Below, piece by piece: positions 1 through 14,300 of a DNA stretch of 64,000 nt (within the stretch, counting starts at the first letter, position 1; each line of letters begins with the position of its first letter). The notes beneath the pieces are model-generated. The model was given only the letters and a program-made list of their open reading frames with translations. It made no database searches and was not told the origin of the DNA. The DNA comes from Rhabdornis inornatus (lineage: Eukaryota > Chordata > Aves > Passeriformes > Rhabdornithidae). The stretch lies in contig VWZS01000496.1 in NCBI GenBank assembly GCA_013397075.1, positions 1,240,001 to 1,304,000 on the forward strand. The letters run 5' to 3'. The position numbers were made by a program, and so were the translations under genes.

Positions 1-3000
1 TCATGTAGAGGGGAAGAGGTCCTATTAAAAATTGCTAACCAGCCTTTGAGGAAACTGTCCTCCTACCATGTGTTTATCAGATATGCTAATCCTTTCCTCT
101 CAAATAGTCTGACAGGTGCTTTTGCATGGATTTGCTGGGTCACAGCATGGATGCCAGATTCTTTCAGGTCATTTGTCAAGAGCATTTTTGTTTGTGTTTC
201 CTTGTAACAGGCCTCTGTGTGGACAGACTCCTGCCTGAAAGATTGAAAGATTGCCAGACAAGAGCTTTTCTGCAGGTGGATTTTTTAGAAAGTGATGTAA
301 GAAATGGGGGAAAGTATTGATCTTTGTATGTGTGTATAGTTTTGTGATAGTATACCCCTTACTGCCTGCAATATAATCAGCTTTCTTTATCATTAATACT
401 GTTCTGCTGAAGAAAGAAGCTGCCTACACACAGACATTTGGGGGAACAGCTCAAGTGGTTTCACAGCCCTCAGGTTCACTCCCCAAGAACTTCAGAGAAT
501 TTAGGCCTTTTTAATTTGTCTGTTTTACAGCCACAACACAAATATTTACATTCTACACATTCTCTGATGCTTCTGCTAATGTCTTCACAGTGACTGACAA
601 TGTTTTTTGCAAAAGTTAAAAGAAGAGCTATGGCAAAAGCTTTTGCCTCTGGTAAGAAACACTGCTGCAAGCAGCACTGCTACTCAGCTGCCATTCAAGT
701 CCAGGGTTATGACAAGTGTTTGCAGAAAAATGCACCCAGAATGCAAAAGCACTTTCTTTTCTGCTTACACTTTGTTCCCTCTCTCAACACTTGGAATTTA
801 AATGCTTCAGGCAGAGGTTCTTCTTTGTTTTGCTGGAAAATTTTAATCTTCCCCCTAGAAGCCTACATCATCTACAAAACCACAAGTGCTTTCTTTACAA
901 AAGGTGGAAGGCAAAGCTATTCTGTCTGATGCTTGGGCAAAAGGAAGCACAAACAAATGCTGCTCAATTACATGAAATGAATTGAAATATGAAGACAGAA
1001 GACAGCAGACTGCAGACAGGTCAGGATGGAGACAAGACTCTCTTCACTATGTAATTGTTGTAAGATGTTCCCTCTCCACAGACGTGCAAAGAGACAGAGA
1101 TGCAGCTGTCAGGCAGGCTCACCTTCATCCTCACTGCCTTCATCCCCAGCAACAGAAAACATGTCCTTAAAATGTACACATTCACCAGTTCTTCAGCTAA
1201 GGAAGTCTGGTTTTGTTCACTTATTTAAGATCTCTTTTAAGTAATTCAGCTCCTTTCTGGACAATATCAAGGGTGTCTACTCCAGCATCTCACAAAACAC
1301 CAGCAGGAATACCTGGCTGGTGGTTGTTGGCTGTTCATATGAAAGCTTGTACCCATGAAAGAGGCAGAGAAGCAAACGGATCAAGAGAAAATATTGAGAA
1401 GGTAAGATCAAGAAAATATCAAGAACAGGTATGGGTGGATCATGAAAATGACTGCAAGCACTCGAACCCCAGCTAAATAAATCACTGACAAGCTGGTGTG
1501 TCTGCCTGAATGAGGAGTTTAAAAGCCTATTAAAGTCCATGGAGGTGAGAGGGCTGTGCAGCTGGACAGACATAGGTATTGAGGGAAAGCATTTGCCCTG
1601 GAGTTTCTCTGCCATGAAGAGGCTAATGGGTCACAGTCTGTCACTTCACCTGGTAGCTGAATTTTTGCCATCTATTTCATTGTCCTTCTCTTCCTCTTCT
1701 CAGTTTTCATTTAATATTATTTAATATGTACATAGCTGGAATGGATTGGAAGCCTATAAAGACAACTTCTGCCATCAGTTGAGTACACTGCTACATCACC
1801 AACCTTTAAGAATTTGCAGACTATGTGTCCTCTTTACTTACAATCTGTGAGTCATGTTTTGAGGCAAAGATATTTTCCATATACAGCATTCCACTGGAAA
1901 AATTTGCTTTTCACCAGCCTGTTTGATTACTTGCCTGTAACCGAGCTTGTACACTTGTATTTTGTAACTGATTGTACATCACCTTTCCATGTGACCCCCA
2001 ATGAGAAACACTGCTTAGGCATTTAGGATGAGGAGAATGGATCCACTCAGTATCCAAAATTAGGCCTGAATTAGGTGAATACTTGCTTTGCTTACCAGAA
2101 ACAGAGTGTTATAGAGTCCTGGAAGATGTGTCCCTCACCGGGAAATGCTCTCAAAGTAATTGCAAGAGCCTTTTATGCATCCTGAGATTGTTGTTTTCTC
2201 TCAGTCTTCTCTAGCCTAAACAACTGTATTTCTTTCAACTGCCCCTGACAAGCCACTTTTCCTTGGGCTCTGATTATCCTTGTCACTCTCTGATTTGTAT
2301 TCCAGTGCTTCCATCTTTCTCTAATTATCATAGTCTGGATGAGAGACAGGATTACTGTTGAGACCATGTTAAAGCTGGAGGGAAGGTGAGGATTGCTTCA
2401 CATCTTGCATAAAACCCACCTGCTTCTAAATGTCAGAAGGAGGTAGGTAGAAACAGTGCAGGTGTGTGACAATACAAACCCTTCAATTTGCAGATCTGAA
2501 CCTTTTCTCCAAAACTTAATTTTATCCAGGTGTTTTCCATCTTCTATTTCAGCAGCTGACTATTCCTACCTTTTCACCTGTCCTTGCTGAAGTGCATCCT
2601 ATTTATTTCAGACTGCTTCTCCATCTGATGAATTTTAATTCTACACCTGTAGAGTTTGAAACTCACATTAAACTTCAGATTGTATACAAATTTCATAAGG
2701 AGCACTCCCAGTTCTTGTATGAGTCATTAATGGAAATACTGAGAAACGCCAGAAATGGGACGGATTTTTGCAGGAAGCCACAGGACATCCTTCTAGTTTG
2801 ACAGTGAACACTGATAGCTCTTGGCATTAGGTTTTCAGGCAATTGTATATTGCTTCTAACAATTTCAGCTAGACCAGTCATTTAGAAAAAGACATCTAGG
2901 AGAGTATTCAAGCTACTTCAAAACCCTTACTGTTAGGCAGCAAAATGCCTCCTATTTACCTGAATGCTGCTCAGGAGAGCAGCCAGGGACTTTTTGCTAT

Positions 3001-3590
3001 TGGTGGCAGTACTAGATTAGGAAAGTGAGCCTGGGACCCCTCACCTACAGGACATTCCTCAAGCTGATTTTTAAAAAAAGGTCAAAATAGTAGGTTCTCA
3101 TGGTCTTTACGGTAAAAAATACAGCATATCACATCTATTTGTTTTGAGTGTTTTGGATCTGTTTTAGCATAAAATGCAGTTTTTTTACATCAGTTTGCCT
3201 TGAGAAATTCGTGCTGCTGTTGCTGGATTTTTAGGGGCTAGTAAAATAGTTTTTTGTTGCAGCATTTCAAGTGTTAGAGCTAGCCTGACAAGGTTAATAT
3301 TCTGGCATTTATGCCTTCATACTCCATCCACTTTAAAAAAAAATGGATATGCAACATCCTCTTTCAAAGGTTTCTCTTTTCACCTGTCTCCCATAATTCT
3401 CAAAAGCAATATTTGTGAACTGCTTGAGATTGCACCCTCAGTTCTCAATGTGTGTCAGAGTGAGTTCCACTGGGTCAGTCTGAGCCAGGATATGCTATTT
3501 AGAGAAATGTAGTATAATTCAGGCGGCAAATAAATATTGGAGTTCATCTATTGCAATCCCAGCTCACAGGGACAACTTGAACTCTACCTT
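1..3590. other. No gene or repeat recognised
   Basis: This is AT-rich unique-looking DNA. Open frames are short, overlap on both strands and show no domains or splice-flanked exon pattern. Nothing could be assigned. Confidence 0.5.
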
Positions 3591-3651
3591 TTGTTTATTT
3601 GTTTGTTTGGTTGGTTGGTTGGTTGTTTTTGTTTTGTTGGGTTTTTTTTAG
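3591..3651. repeat. (TTGG)n / T-G-rich simple repeat
   Basis: TTTG units pass into four TTGG units and then a T/G-rich run. It is ordinary low-complexity DNA about 200 bp left of the LTR at 3863. Confidence 0.85.
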
Positions 3652-3862
3652 ATGCTCTCCTTTTTATTACTAAGGTTAATAGTTGTAGTCACTTGGTTAC
3701 AGGGAAGACTAACAAGACAGAATACCAGAAAGTTGTGCATTAGCTTTCCAGTCTCACAGAGTCATAAACCAGGTCCTTTCATCTTCTTTTGAAGACTGTG
3801 TTCATTGAATATTTTCCTGTTTCTGTCTGCTTATTTATCAAAGAAGGAAATCAAGTAGCTTT

Positions 3863-4468
3863 TGTGTTTGTTTTGGGTTTTTATGGCTGGGTTTTGGTAG
3901 CAGGGAGATGCAGCGGTAGCTTTTGTAAGAAGCTGCCAGAAGCTCCCCCCAAGTCCAGCAGAGCCAACACCAGGCAGCTCCCAGATGGAAGAGTGACCCA
4001 CATTGCAGCAGCCTGGGGAGGACTGCTGCCTGGGTGGTAGACTCACGGTGGAGATGTTCAGAGGACTCTCTCCCATGGGATGGACCCCACATTGGAGCAG
4101 GGGAACAACTCCTCTCCCTGAGCAGCAGCAGGAACAACAAGTGATGAATTGACCAGAACCCCCATTCCCTGTCTCCGTGTACTTCTGGGGGGAGGAGGTA
4201 GAGCTGGCAATGAGGGAGGGCTGAGGGGAAGTTTTTTAAGATTTTTTTTCTCATTATCCTGTTCTGATTTTGTTAGTAATAAATTCAATTAATATCACTA
4301 ACTGAAGTCTGCTCTGCCTGTGATGGTATTTGGTGAGTGATGTCTGCCAGTCCTTATCTCAACCCATGAACCTTTCATTATATTTTTTCTCCCTCTTAGG
4401 GCTGCAGAGGGGAGGGATAGAGTGACTTTGGTGTGTGCCTGGAATCCAGCCAGGGTTAGCCCACTACA
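3863..4468 (+). mobile_element. Avian ERV solo LTR (ERVL-like)
   Basis: The sequence starts with TG near TTTTTATGGCTGGGTTTTGG and has GAAGCTGCCAGAAGCTCCCC, motifs recalled from a common avian LTR. An AATAAA polyadenylation signal lies near 4278. The right end is CCAGCCAGGGTTAGCCCACTACA, close to the conserved terminus CCAGGGTCAACCCACCACA of that family. No internal retroviral genes adjoin, so it reads as a solo LTR. No matching target-site duplication was found, and both ends are approximate. Confidence 0.7.
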
Positions 4469-6312
4469 CATCTACATTATCCTGTAACTGTCTCACGTTC
4501 CTCCTGACTTACTTTCCTCCTGACTAACCTGAACTAGCAAAATAATCTTTTCATGATATTCACAGATTAAAAGTGTTTAGAAGTGCAGCTAAACTATTTT
4601 TAATAGTGGTCATTCCTATTCACTCAATTTTTTTCTTGAAGGAAAAATTATTGAACAATTCACATTCTCTTTAATGCAAAGACAGCTGCCACTTGCCTTA
4701 CATACTTCATCAGGAACCTTACTACTTGCTAATTTTTCCCTTTCTACATTGTTACTCAATGCAGTCCCCAAAAATGTGTCAAGAACATGCCTCTCAAGAA
4801 AGTATGGCCATAAAACTCAAGTAATTTTTAACTGGGGTGGCTTTAAAACTAGAAATGGCTTTCAATATCTATATTTGGTTTTGCTGCACTGCTAGCTCTT
4901 AATCTTTTTAAATATACAACATAGAGGTCATTATCCCAGAATTATTAAAAACAAAAAAAACCCTGTTTCTCCCTTTCCTCAGAAAAGAGTAATTTCCAGG
5001 TCTATCAACTTCTGACACAGACACTATAATAGCAAATCTGATTTGTATTAACCTCTTGAATATGATAGAAAAGAGTGTTACAGTGTAGGGTTTGGAAACT
5101 CTCAGGTTTATTCTCTTTCAGAAAGAAATCAATATAACTTCTAATGATTTGATTTTGAATGAAGTCTCCGGGCATTATCTTTATTAATGGAACCTATTAT
5201 CACTCTCATTGATTTCTGCATGGGAGAGGAGGCTGGCACACAATCTGCACTGCTCTGGGTGTCTCCTGGGAATGGCACATTCTGACCTGTAGGCAGCTGA
5301 TACACTCACCCAGAGGAACTAGTTAACACTTCTGCTGGTAATGAGCTGCACCAGCTGACAGGAGCCACTGGCAAAAGTCTCAGAGCTGCATTTTGAAGTG
5401 CACTTATGTGTCTAAGTGTCTGTGCAAATGTTGATATTTTCTTGGTTGTGGTTTCTAAAACTCAGAGAATATGTCTAGACTAATCACTGTGATGTGCAAG
5501 TGACTTTAAAGTAAACTAGCATGCAAAGATAGGATTTTGAGTCCTGAAAGTAATAGAGCTGTGTTAGAATTGCACTATACTGGACTAAATAATATTATTT
5601 CTGCACAAGGCAGTTTCCCTGGTGTGAGTCTTTGCTGACAGGGTTGTGGCTGCTGAAGCTGAGAGCAGGGCTGAGTTCCCTGCTCTGCTCTACTGCCCAC
5701 TGTGAGCTCGTGGAGTCAGTGGGGTCAGATCATGATTACAGGTATTCCAGTTTATGAAAGCTGGGGACTTTCAACATAGCTCTTGATGAAAACACAGAGC
5801 TGCTTTCTGCTTTTTGTCAATGAGGCTTCACTTGCAGCTAAAAGCTTCTTTGAAAGTGCTGCTTCTTGAGCACTATTACTAAAAAAGAGCATGAATTAGG
5901 ACTTGACACACCTCTGAAATATTGAGTGTTTGCAAATGCATAGAAGAACCCTGCCTGTTCAGGAGATGTGGCATGTTTGCGTGCTTCAAATACTTCTTAC
6001 TTCACCATAATCATGTGTTCAGTGATACATTTTCGTGTCTCACAGAATAAACACAAAAGCTTTTCCATTTAAACAAATTGCTTTCTGTTACATGGGCATT
6101 CAAAATAATTTACCTGTACATCTATAAAGCAAGTGCAATAAATACATTTGTCTTGTATTTGGATTCAGCTCCACAGAATAATTTTCTCTTTTCAGCTAAG
6201 CAAAAACATGAAAGATGACTAAAAGTGAATGTTGCTAAATTGCATTGTGCCGAACTCATTCAATTCAATTTTCTAAGGGAAAATATTGTGACATCAATAT
6301 TCAACTCCATGC

Positions 6313-6343
6313 CTTGGAGTGCTATCCTTGGAGTGCTACCCTA
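6313..6343. repeat. 15-bp direct duplication
   Basis: CCTTGGAGTGCTAT and CCTTGGAGTGCTAC lie back to back. This is a small slippage duplication in unique sequence. Confidence 0.8.
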
Positions 6344-6430
6344 TACAAGTCATGTATAGAATTGTATTTTTTTTTGTAAGAGATGAAAATGCAGCTATAT
6401 TCAAATCTTAATAATTATTCATGAAAATAC

Positions 6431-6511
6431 TTTTTTTGCCCTCTTCTTCCTTCTTTTTCCTTCTCTCTCATCCCTTCTTCTCACTCATATTTTTTTCCTT
6501 CTTTTTTCTTA
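6431..6511. repeat. Polypyrimidine tract
   Basis: About 80 bases are almost entirely C and T, with few purine interruptions. The short plus-strand frame starting at 6421 owes its openness to this tract. Confidence 0.85.
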
Positions 6512-8282
6512 AGGAGAATGTAAGCATGAACATTATAACTGCCAGTAAAACATGGACTAAAGGGAAGGAGATTCACAGAAAATTCCATTATCAAATAGTT
6601 GTGTATGTCAAAGACCAACAGGGAACACTTCATTTTAGAAAACACACACAGAGACAGGAGAGGAAGTGGGTGGCTTTAAGGTGATGACACTTTGCTTGTG
6701 AAATAAATGCACAAAACTATGCATAGATTTAAACAAGTAAAAGCTTCATGTATTTGTTTATACTGCATGGCTATTTTTTCCCCTACTCACTCACTACTTC
6801 CTAGCAGTCAAAAGAGACATTTTTTCTTCTACTCCAGTTTTTAATGTCATTAAAAGCATCAAACAAAGTAGCATGAAACAAGTCATAAAGCCTTAAACCC
6901 CAATATTCATTAGTGTTGAAGAAACCTCTCTTACAGACATCCATAGCTGAGTGAATATACTTGAATGCACTACCATGGTCATGCTTGTGCAATGAGCACT
7001 CAATGCAGCTGTGCATGCAAATTAATCCAATGCTTTATTCAAAATTCTGCAAATCATATCAATTGATTGTAGGTTATCCCCAAAATTTCTGAGAAAATAG
7101 TCTGGTTTGGAATAAGTATCTGTAACAATCTTAAGGCTTCAGGAACTAAGTTGGAGTGCTAAGATCCCATCAAACATATAATTAGGAAAATAAAGTTGAA
7201 TCTTTGCAAAAATATCTTACAAACTGTATTGTGGCTATGGAAAAACAATATTGACTCTGTCAGATATTTTGACTGTGTGGAAAGCAGGCCAATTTCTGCA
7301 GTTGAAGTAGCCCTTAGAAAGCTCTTTAAAAATGAGGCCAAATTCTTCTGCTACAAAATAAGTGCAATGCTCACTGATTTTAGAGTGCTGCTCATGTTGT
7401 ACAGTTGGAGAAGAAAGTGACATGATCAAATAAAAAGAAATAGATCAGCTTTTTTGTCTAATAGTACTGGAACATCAATTGGTGCTCATGTGTGGGTGCA
7501 CAATGACACAAACTTTTAAGCTATTCAACTGACTATTCAATATAACTTTTAATAACTTTTAATACTTTTAATATTTAATTCAAATAACTTTAAATACTTT
7601 ACAGTGTTTGATTTCAGACTTCATCTTTCTACCTTATGCAGTGTCATGCCTCAAGTTTCATACAGGTGGCAATGAAGTTTTGGAGGAAGAGGAATCTAGC
7701 TCTGTGATTGCAGCTTCTGCTTTCCAAAACAGTTTTTGCCTTGGAATAAAGGAAAGGTACACAGTATCTGCACAAAGATTTCCAACTTTTTTCTAAAGAA
7801 ACTCTTACATGTTTTCAGAAGTGAGATTTTAATGATAGAACATGATTCTAAATTTGTGTGAAATGCTTTTTATTCCACGTTGCTGTAATGTAGATTGTGT
7901 GTGTTACCATTCAGGGTATATACTCATCCTTATTCTGAAAGAATGGGCAGCTCAGTAATGTTTTTCCTCTCAGGAGTACTAGGCTTTTCATGATTGTTTG
8001 GATTTGGATATTAATCCTAAAGCCTTTTCCTAGCCAACAGTCTTCTGGAGTTTCTGATCTGTTATTGGATTGCTGTGATCCTTTTTATTTACCTGTGTCA
8101 GAAACTTCTCTTCTCATTTGAATGGCTTGTCTACAATCAGCTCTGGTTGCTGGCACTGGTGACATCCTTGATGAGTACTGAGAATGCCACAGTCTACATA
8201 AAAACATTCTGGGAAAATTGTCAGTCATGAAAGACACATTTTTGTAATTTTATAGAATGGAAGTTAAAAGATTTTTTAATTT

Positions 8283-8354
8283 CAAACCAAACCAAAACAA
8301 AAACAAACAAACATAAACCCACTCCCCCCAAAAAAACCAACCCCAAACCCAAAT
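8283..8354. repeat. A/C-rich low-complexity tract
   Basis: CAAA and CCAAA units alternate over about 70 bases, with a run of C near 8325. It looks like simple sequence and no coding is implied. Confidence 0.85.
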
Positions 8355-11300
8355 AATTATATTGGAATAAGTGCATTAATATATTTTAATATAATAGTTT
8401 GATAAATAAACTGAAATGTGTAGTTATTTGTTTTCCAATATACATATTAAAAAAAGGGTTTTTTGGAGACATTGATAGAGGTTATTACAAATGAGATGCT
8501 GGGAAAAGTCCCAATCAGATAAATTTACCAGGCAGGGAAAGTGTCCATCTCCTATGTTGCTGAGGTTCAGCAACATCTATCCATCCATCTCGCACCTACG
8601 TAAACTGTTATTTAGGAACAGCTATTGCCTTTTAAATCAATGAATTTTGTCTTTATTAGCAGTTATCAAATTTTAGCAAATCCTTGTTAATCACTGAAAC
8701 ATCAAACTTCCCACTTAGCAATGTGTAACAATAACTCAGACAAAAGCACACCAGAACAAGATTAAACATAGCAGGTACAAGCACAGGTATTTCTGAATCA
8801 CAGAACATTTGAACCAGGGCTGTTTTAAAATCCACCACCAGCAGGTAAGTGCGTGCTTCAGTCCTGAGGTAGTTTATCTCCTCAGCAGTCTGGCCTGCTG
8901 CTCACATCTGATTTCTACATTTGCTTTTTTGTAAGAGTTTACCTGCAGTCCAAGGTCTTGCCCTCACCTTCAAGAGACTCCAGTCAGGATTCATCAGACC
9001 AGCTGTAGACTCCTACATGTGAGTGAGTCATCACAGGCTCACTGTACTGTCAGAGAAGAGAAATAGGTGCTTGGTGACAGAAATCTCATCCTGAGGTCAG
9101 CGCCTAAAATAGAGCAGAAAAATCTTGCCCAGCAGTGCTTATTTCTTTCTGTGGACTATTTTGGGTAAGATGGATTCCACCCGCGCACACTGAACTTCTG
9201 CAGCAGAGGGAAAAAGTGGTCTGCAGACTCTAAATACTAGCTGGATTATTACAGAAGACACTCTACTGCAAATATTTCCCCTGCTGGGACTGACTAAGTG
9301 AGCAGACAAGTGACAAACACGTTAAAGACCTAATGAATGTTTGGAGGAGGTGCTGGCTACAGGGAGAGCTGGATGTGAATGTACAGGATGTGGCAGTGTA
9401 GAGGGAGAGATGAGCCCAACTGCTTTTCCCAATTTGGTAATCTGCCATGCAGCTCTTACTTTATCTAAGCATGAATGTACTCCTGTTCAATGTAAAGGCT
9501 ATATTTAATAAGCCTGTGACATCGGCATCCTACTCCTTTTCTCAGAACAATTAAAATATTTCATATTATATCAGTGCATATGTTGTTCCTGATTATTTCT
9601 GAGATCACTTAGTACTGCATATGATCTGAAAATAACTGCTTGGGTCATTACAACTGCTGGTTTTTATGGTACAGAGTCCTGCTTGGGATAGAGAATTTTC
9701 ACATGAAATCTCTGACTTTTAGGATTTGGTTCTCTATCAAGTCTAGCAGAGAGTGTTTTCTGACTTCTGTGGAAATCAAAATGTGCTCAGTGATAATTTT
9801 TCTCTATACTATCACTTGTCAAGAAGAGATGGATGTTCCTGGATCTCCTCAGAGGAATATTAAAAGGCAATACATAGGGAATTTCCTTCCTTACCTAAAC
9901 AGCTTCTGGCTACAAAATAAGGTATTACTATTTTTTGCACATCAGCTAGGGGCCTTTCATAAAAGCGCGCTGCTGTTTATGAAAACATGTCTGTCAATTT
10001 AATAATTAGGCAAATCTCAGCTTTCATTCGATGGATCAGAAATAATGTACTGATTATCTAATGTTATATTGTTTTGCAGACTGATTGAAACCCTCCAGTG
10101 GACTCTGAGCTTTCTGATTTCATTATCATTAAAGCAATTTTATATTCATTTTTATTTCTAATAGCTATTGGTGCTTAGAGGTTTATTATCATGGTTGTGT
10201 GATCTATGCCAATACTAGGATTTGCATGTCTTTTTATCATCACACCATTTACATGGTTTTGGATGAATATGATTCATGAAAATTAGTATATGGTCATATG
10301 ATCATAATAAAGTTTTCCGTGATTTAACTGATTCCCTTCTAATTCACAGTGGCAACACTAGACATAATTTTTACTCACTTAAAAGAGTTATTTTGACCTG
10401 TGTTGCAAATGAGTGGTTTTGGCTGCTTAAAGGATCACCATGAAGGTGATTGACAGAAAAAAGGTTTTAATAGGAATTTATGAAAATACAACCTTAACAG
10501 ACCTCGATGACAAGGTTCACTCTGTTACTCTATATAGATGAAGCATGGATAGGAAAATCAGATTGGAATAAATTTGTGATTATTTACATTGAGACCAGGG
10601 ATGGGAAAGGGTGAGAGTGCAACAGATACCGATACATAAAGATGAGGGTGCAAGAGTCAGAGATGTATAGATCTTTATTTGTGCACAAAGGTACCAATCA
10701 AAAACTCACCTCAAGTTGGGTGAAATACATCAAATCCCTTTGTGCTTCTCATCAGGCATGGCTTGCACCTTGAGGAATGTCCTGTGGGGTATCAGCCTAA
10801 GGCTTGTCATCAGCAATGGTCTTTCAAATATTGCCAGCTGAAGGGTTTGTGAGCTCCAAGAGGTGTCCCACTCTGAGGGAGAGGTTGGTGCAGCCTGTGG
10901 TCCAGGAGAGCTCAAAGGGGCTCACTTAGGAAAGCTGGTTATAGGGTCTCAAGAAGATTGGTTTTAGTCATTTGTAAAACTTTCTCCTCAGATTGGTAAT
11001 TACTAGGGTTTACAATAGGTTTGGAATTTGTTTCCAAAACTCCAGCAGCAATAGTAAAATGAACAGAAAAGCCTGGATGCTAGAGCAAACCAAGCAGTAA
11101 GATCTCACTTCTACCTCTTCACCAAAGTGTTTACTAGGCTTGCCAGAGTAAGGTCAACATTCTGATGGGAGAAGCGCCATTGTAGAGCAGGCACTCAGCA
11201 TTTGTTGAAATTTGACTTGCATCCATCTCTTGGTCTACCATTCCATCTTCTAAACCTATCTTGGGTTGATGACATTTTGAATACTATTTTAGGACATCTC

Positions 11301-14300
11301 GTGTCTTCCACATACAACTCAGAATTCAGCTGCCTGACTCCACGCTCTGACTGTAGTCCCAGCAAATTAATGGCTTGTAAGTTGGTCAACAGTTTGTGTA
11401 TAAGAAAGATAGTTCTATTACCATAGTGTCTTCACCCTAAGATGTCTTTATTTGTGAAGACATGGAAAGGCAGAATCTACTCAGATAAAACTTGCAATTT
11501 TTCTTGCTTGAAAATAAAAGAAGTTTTCAATTTTTTTCTAAATTTCAGTGAGCACACAAACTTCCATCAAGTGCATCTCTTCTTATTGCTAAACTTCAAT
11601 CAAACACATTCTAGATGCCCAACAATTAAAGCATTAAGCTGAGCTTAACGTCTAATAGGAGAGAATTTTCTTGGCAAGTACAACGGGGCACTGCCTTCAG
11701 TCATGCTAGCTTTTAGTAATGGAGACAGGTAAACTAATCCTTTCTTTCCAGCCAGACTACTCTGAAAATAGGCCAGGTCCCACTGGGAACAGAAGATGCT
11801 CCTAGAAAAGGCTGTAATTAGACAACTTCAACTGCTCTACACAAATGTCTCATTAAAGTTCCACTATGATCAAGCCTACTGATGCATAAGATAAACACCT
11901 CAGCTGAAAGCTATGTTTTCTGTGATTCATTCTCTGAAGCAAATATTGCAGAGACGGATTATCTCTTTTATCCAAACACATAGCCATTCTTCTTCATTGA
12001 TAACCCAGTCAAATGCCTATTGTAGCTAGCAGAATATTTTCTAATAATTTAGAAGGATCCAGTAATTTGGATCAGGCACTGAGAAAGTCTCATGCAGGAC
12101 CTGCAAAAAGCCCTTCATAACACTTGGTTCATTCATCTCAGATATAGGCACAGCTTGCACTGCCAAGTCAATTTTTGTCGAAGTTTATATTTATATGCTG
12201 ATGTTAAGTCTGACATTTCAAAAAGTAAGGTCAAAGTGATGAAGTATGGGAGAAAGAGTAAAAATGGTAATTTGGTTAATTTATTTTCTAATTTATTCAC
12301 AGAGTTCTGAATTGTCTGCCTTTTTGCAATATAGCTGTCTTCAAGTGAAGTCAAATTATCTCTTCTGAAATGAAGATTATAGTGATTAAGCACTAAAATC
12401 TTACATTTTGACACTGATTCCTAATATTTCACTTCCCATCCCACAAAAATTTGTCCATTGAAAGCAGTAATGGTTTCTACTGGGCACAAGACCACAAGGT
12501 AGCCCTGGTTAGCTTGCTGCTTCTGTGTGATTCACTGTGAGATTGCAAAATCAATTTTCCCCTTTTAAGACTGATGGTGTCAACTCCTTGCAGTAGCTCA
12601 TATTTAGACTGTGTTTCTTCCAGCAGGAAAAGGGAGGCAGAACAGTGATATTCCTCCCTGCACTTTGGCTAAATAACCAGCAATGCTAGAGAAATTTTGT
12701 TTTTCAATAGACAAGTCCTTGAAGGTCAATGATAGGCAGTTAAGTGAGATATGGCTTGCTCATACTACATAATTTTCCCTAACTGATTCAGCACCTCTTT
12801 GGAAAGAATCTTGACCTTAATAAAATGAACTGTGGGAAATGGGAGAGAAAAGTAAAGCCTGTAGCTGAAAATCTGAAGTTATACTTTAAGATATTCACAG
12901 GGAAAACATATGATTTTGATGTCAATTAAGGTAATCAAAAGAAATTTTGAGAAAATAGTTGCATCTGCAGTCCAAGAGGAACAGAGAAAGGGCCATGTAT
13001 ATGAAACTTTTTTTGCATAGGAAACAATTCAATGTTTTAATACAGTTATTTCTACATTATCTCTAACCTTTTTCTTGTAGGGATTTGCCAGAGAGTTTTG
13101 ATGTTCAAGACTTGTTTTGAAGCTCTCTGCGCTGCAGTTTTCTGTTAGGGATTCTGGAGCCTGACAGATGCTCTGATTTTTCTTGGTGCAGTGCCAGCAG
13201 TGGCAGCAGGTAGTGAACTACCCTGCATGCTGCCAGCCCAGATGGCATGTCCACACATTAATTGGTTCTCAAGAGTCAGTCCTCCTGAGTCCACCCGTTT
13301 GTTGCTTTCATTGACTACTGCCTTGTCTCATTAATCAATGTTTGCTTCTGCAAACTTCTGTAAAGCCAGTCTGCAGACCTGTAGCAAGTAAAACTTGAAA
13401 TATGGCTTTGTGTAGCATTGAAGTTCAAAACTTAATGGTCTGCAAAACAGGGATGAGTTCCTGACTTTTACAGTTAGCACACTGGAGACATACTGCTGTC
13501 TCAGAAAATGATCACAGAGCATTGAGGAACTGGAACCTGAATAACTGATAGAAAGACTTGGGTGTCTCCTCCCAGACATGTTCTTTCTCTCCATCCTCAC
13601 TGTGCAGATTGACTTCCTGCCATAATACCTTAATTTGAATCTGGGAAATATGTCCCTTTTCTCCAAAAATATGGGTTGAGAGGAGCAGTACTGGTCATTT
13701 AACTTTCTTCAGTCGAAAGTAGGAAGAGCTATGAAAAAAAAATCAATTACATTTATCAGTTCTTTTTCAGTGACATTTTTTGCATTAGATCCATCCAACT
13801 AGAATGCAATTCTCATTATCTGCTTTAAACTGTAAAGCACCTGCTAAAAGTCTTTCACATACTCCGGGTTTTTGTTTTTCTTTATGCTCATTGATTATCT
13901 CAAGACACACCTATCTCCCCACCTCAGTTTTTCTTATGTTTCTAAATAAGCCATTTTTAATGTTTGCAAACATTGATCCTGGCTGACAGCAGATAGGGAT
14001 TCACCTAGCAGGGGGATGAATGGGCTGGAAGCAGGCTCTCCCTCCCCTCCAACACCTAGCTGCAACACTGCTGTGAGGGCAGTAAGAATGCAAAGTGCAG
14101 CACCATGGTTCCTCTTTGGCTCCCTTGCCCTAGGAGGTTTCTCTCCCACTGGGCTGTTTCTCTCCTGCTGCAGTGCCTGTCTGCTGTGCTGCTCCTTCTG
14201 TGACTGTGAGCTCTGGGGAAAATCACTTCAATTCCCATCAGTGTTAGTAACCACTTGATGTGGATTACTTTCCCTTTGACTCCAGGTTCTGTACATGCTT

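Noticed and set aside
10440..10930. Possible minus-strand LTR (inverted AATAAA near 10673)
   Set aside because: No terminal motifs or family resemblance were firm enough. An AATAAA alone is expected by chance in AT-rich DNA.
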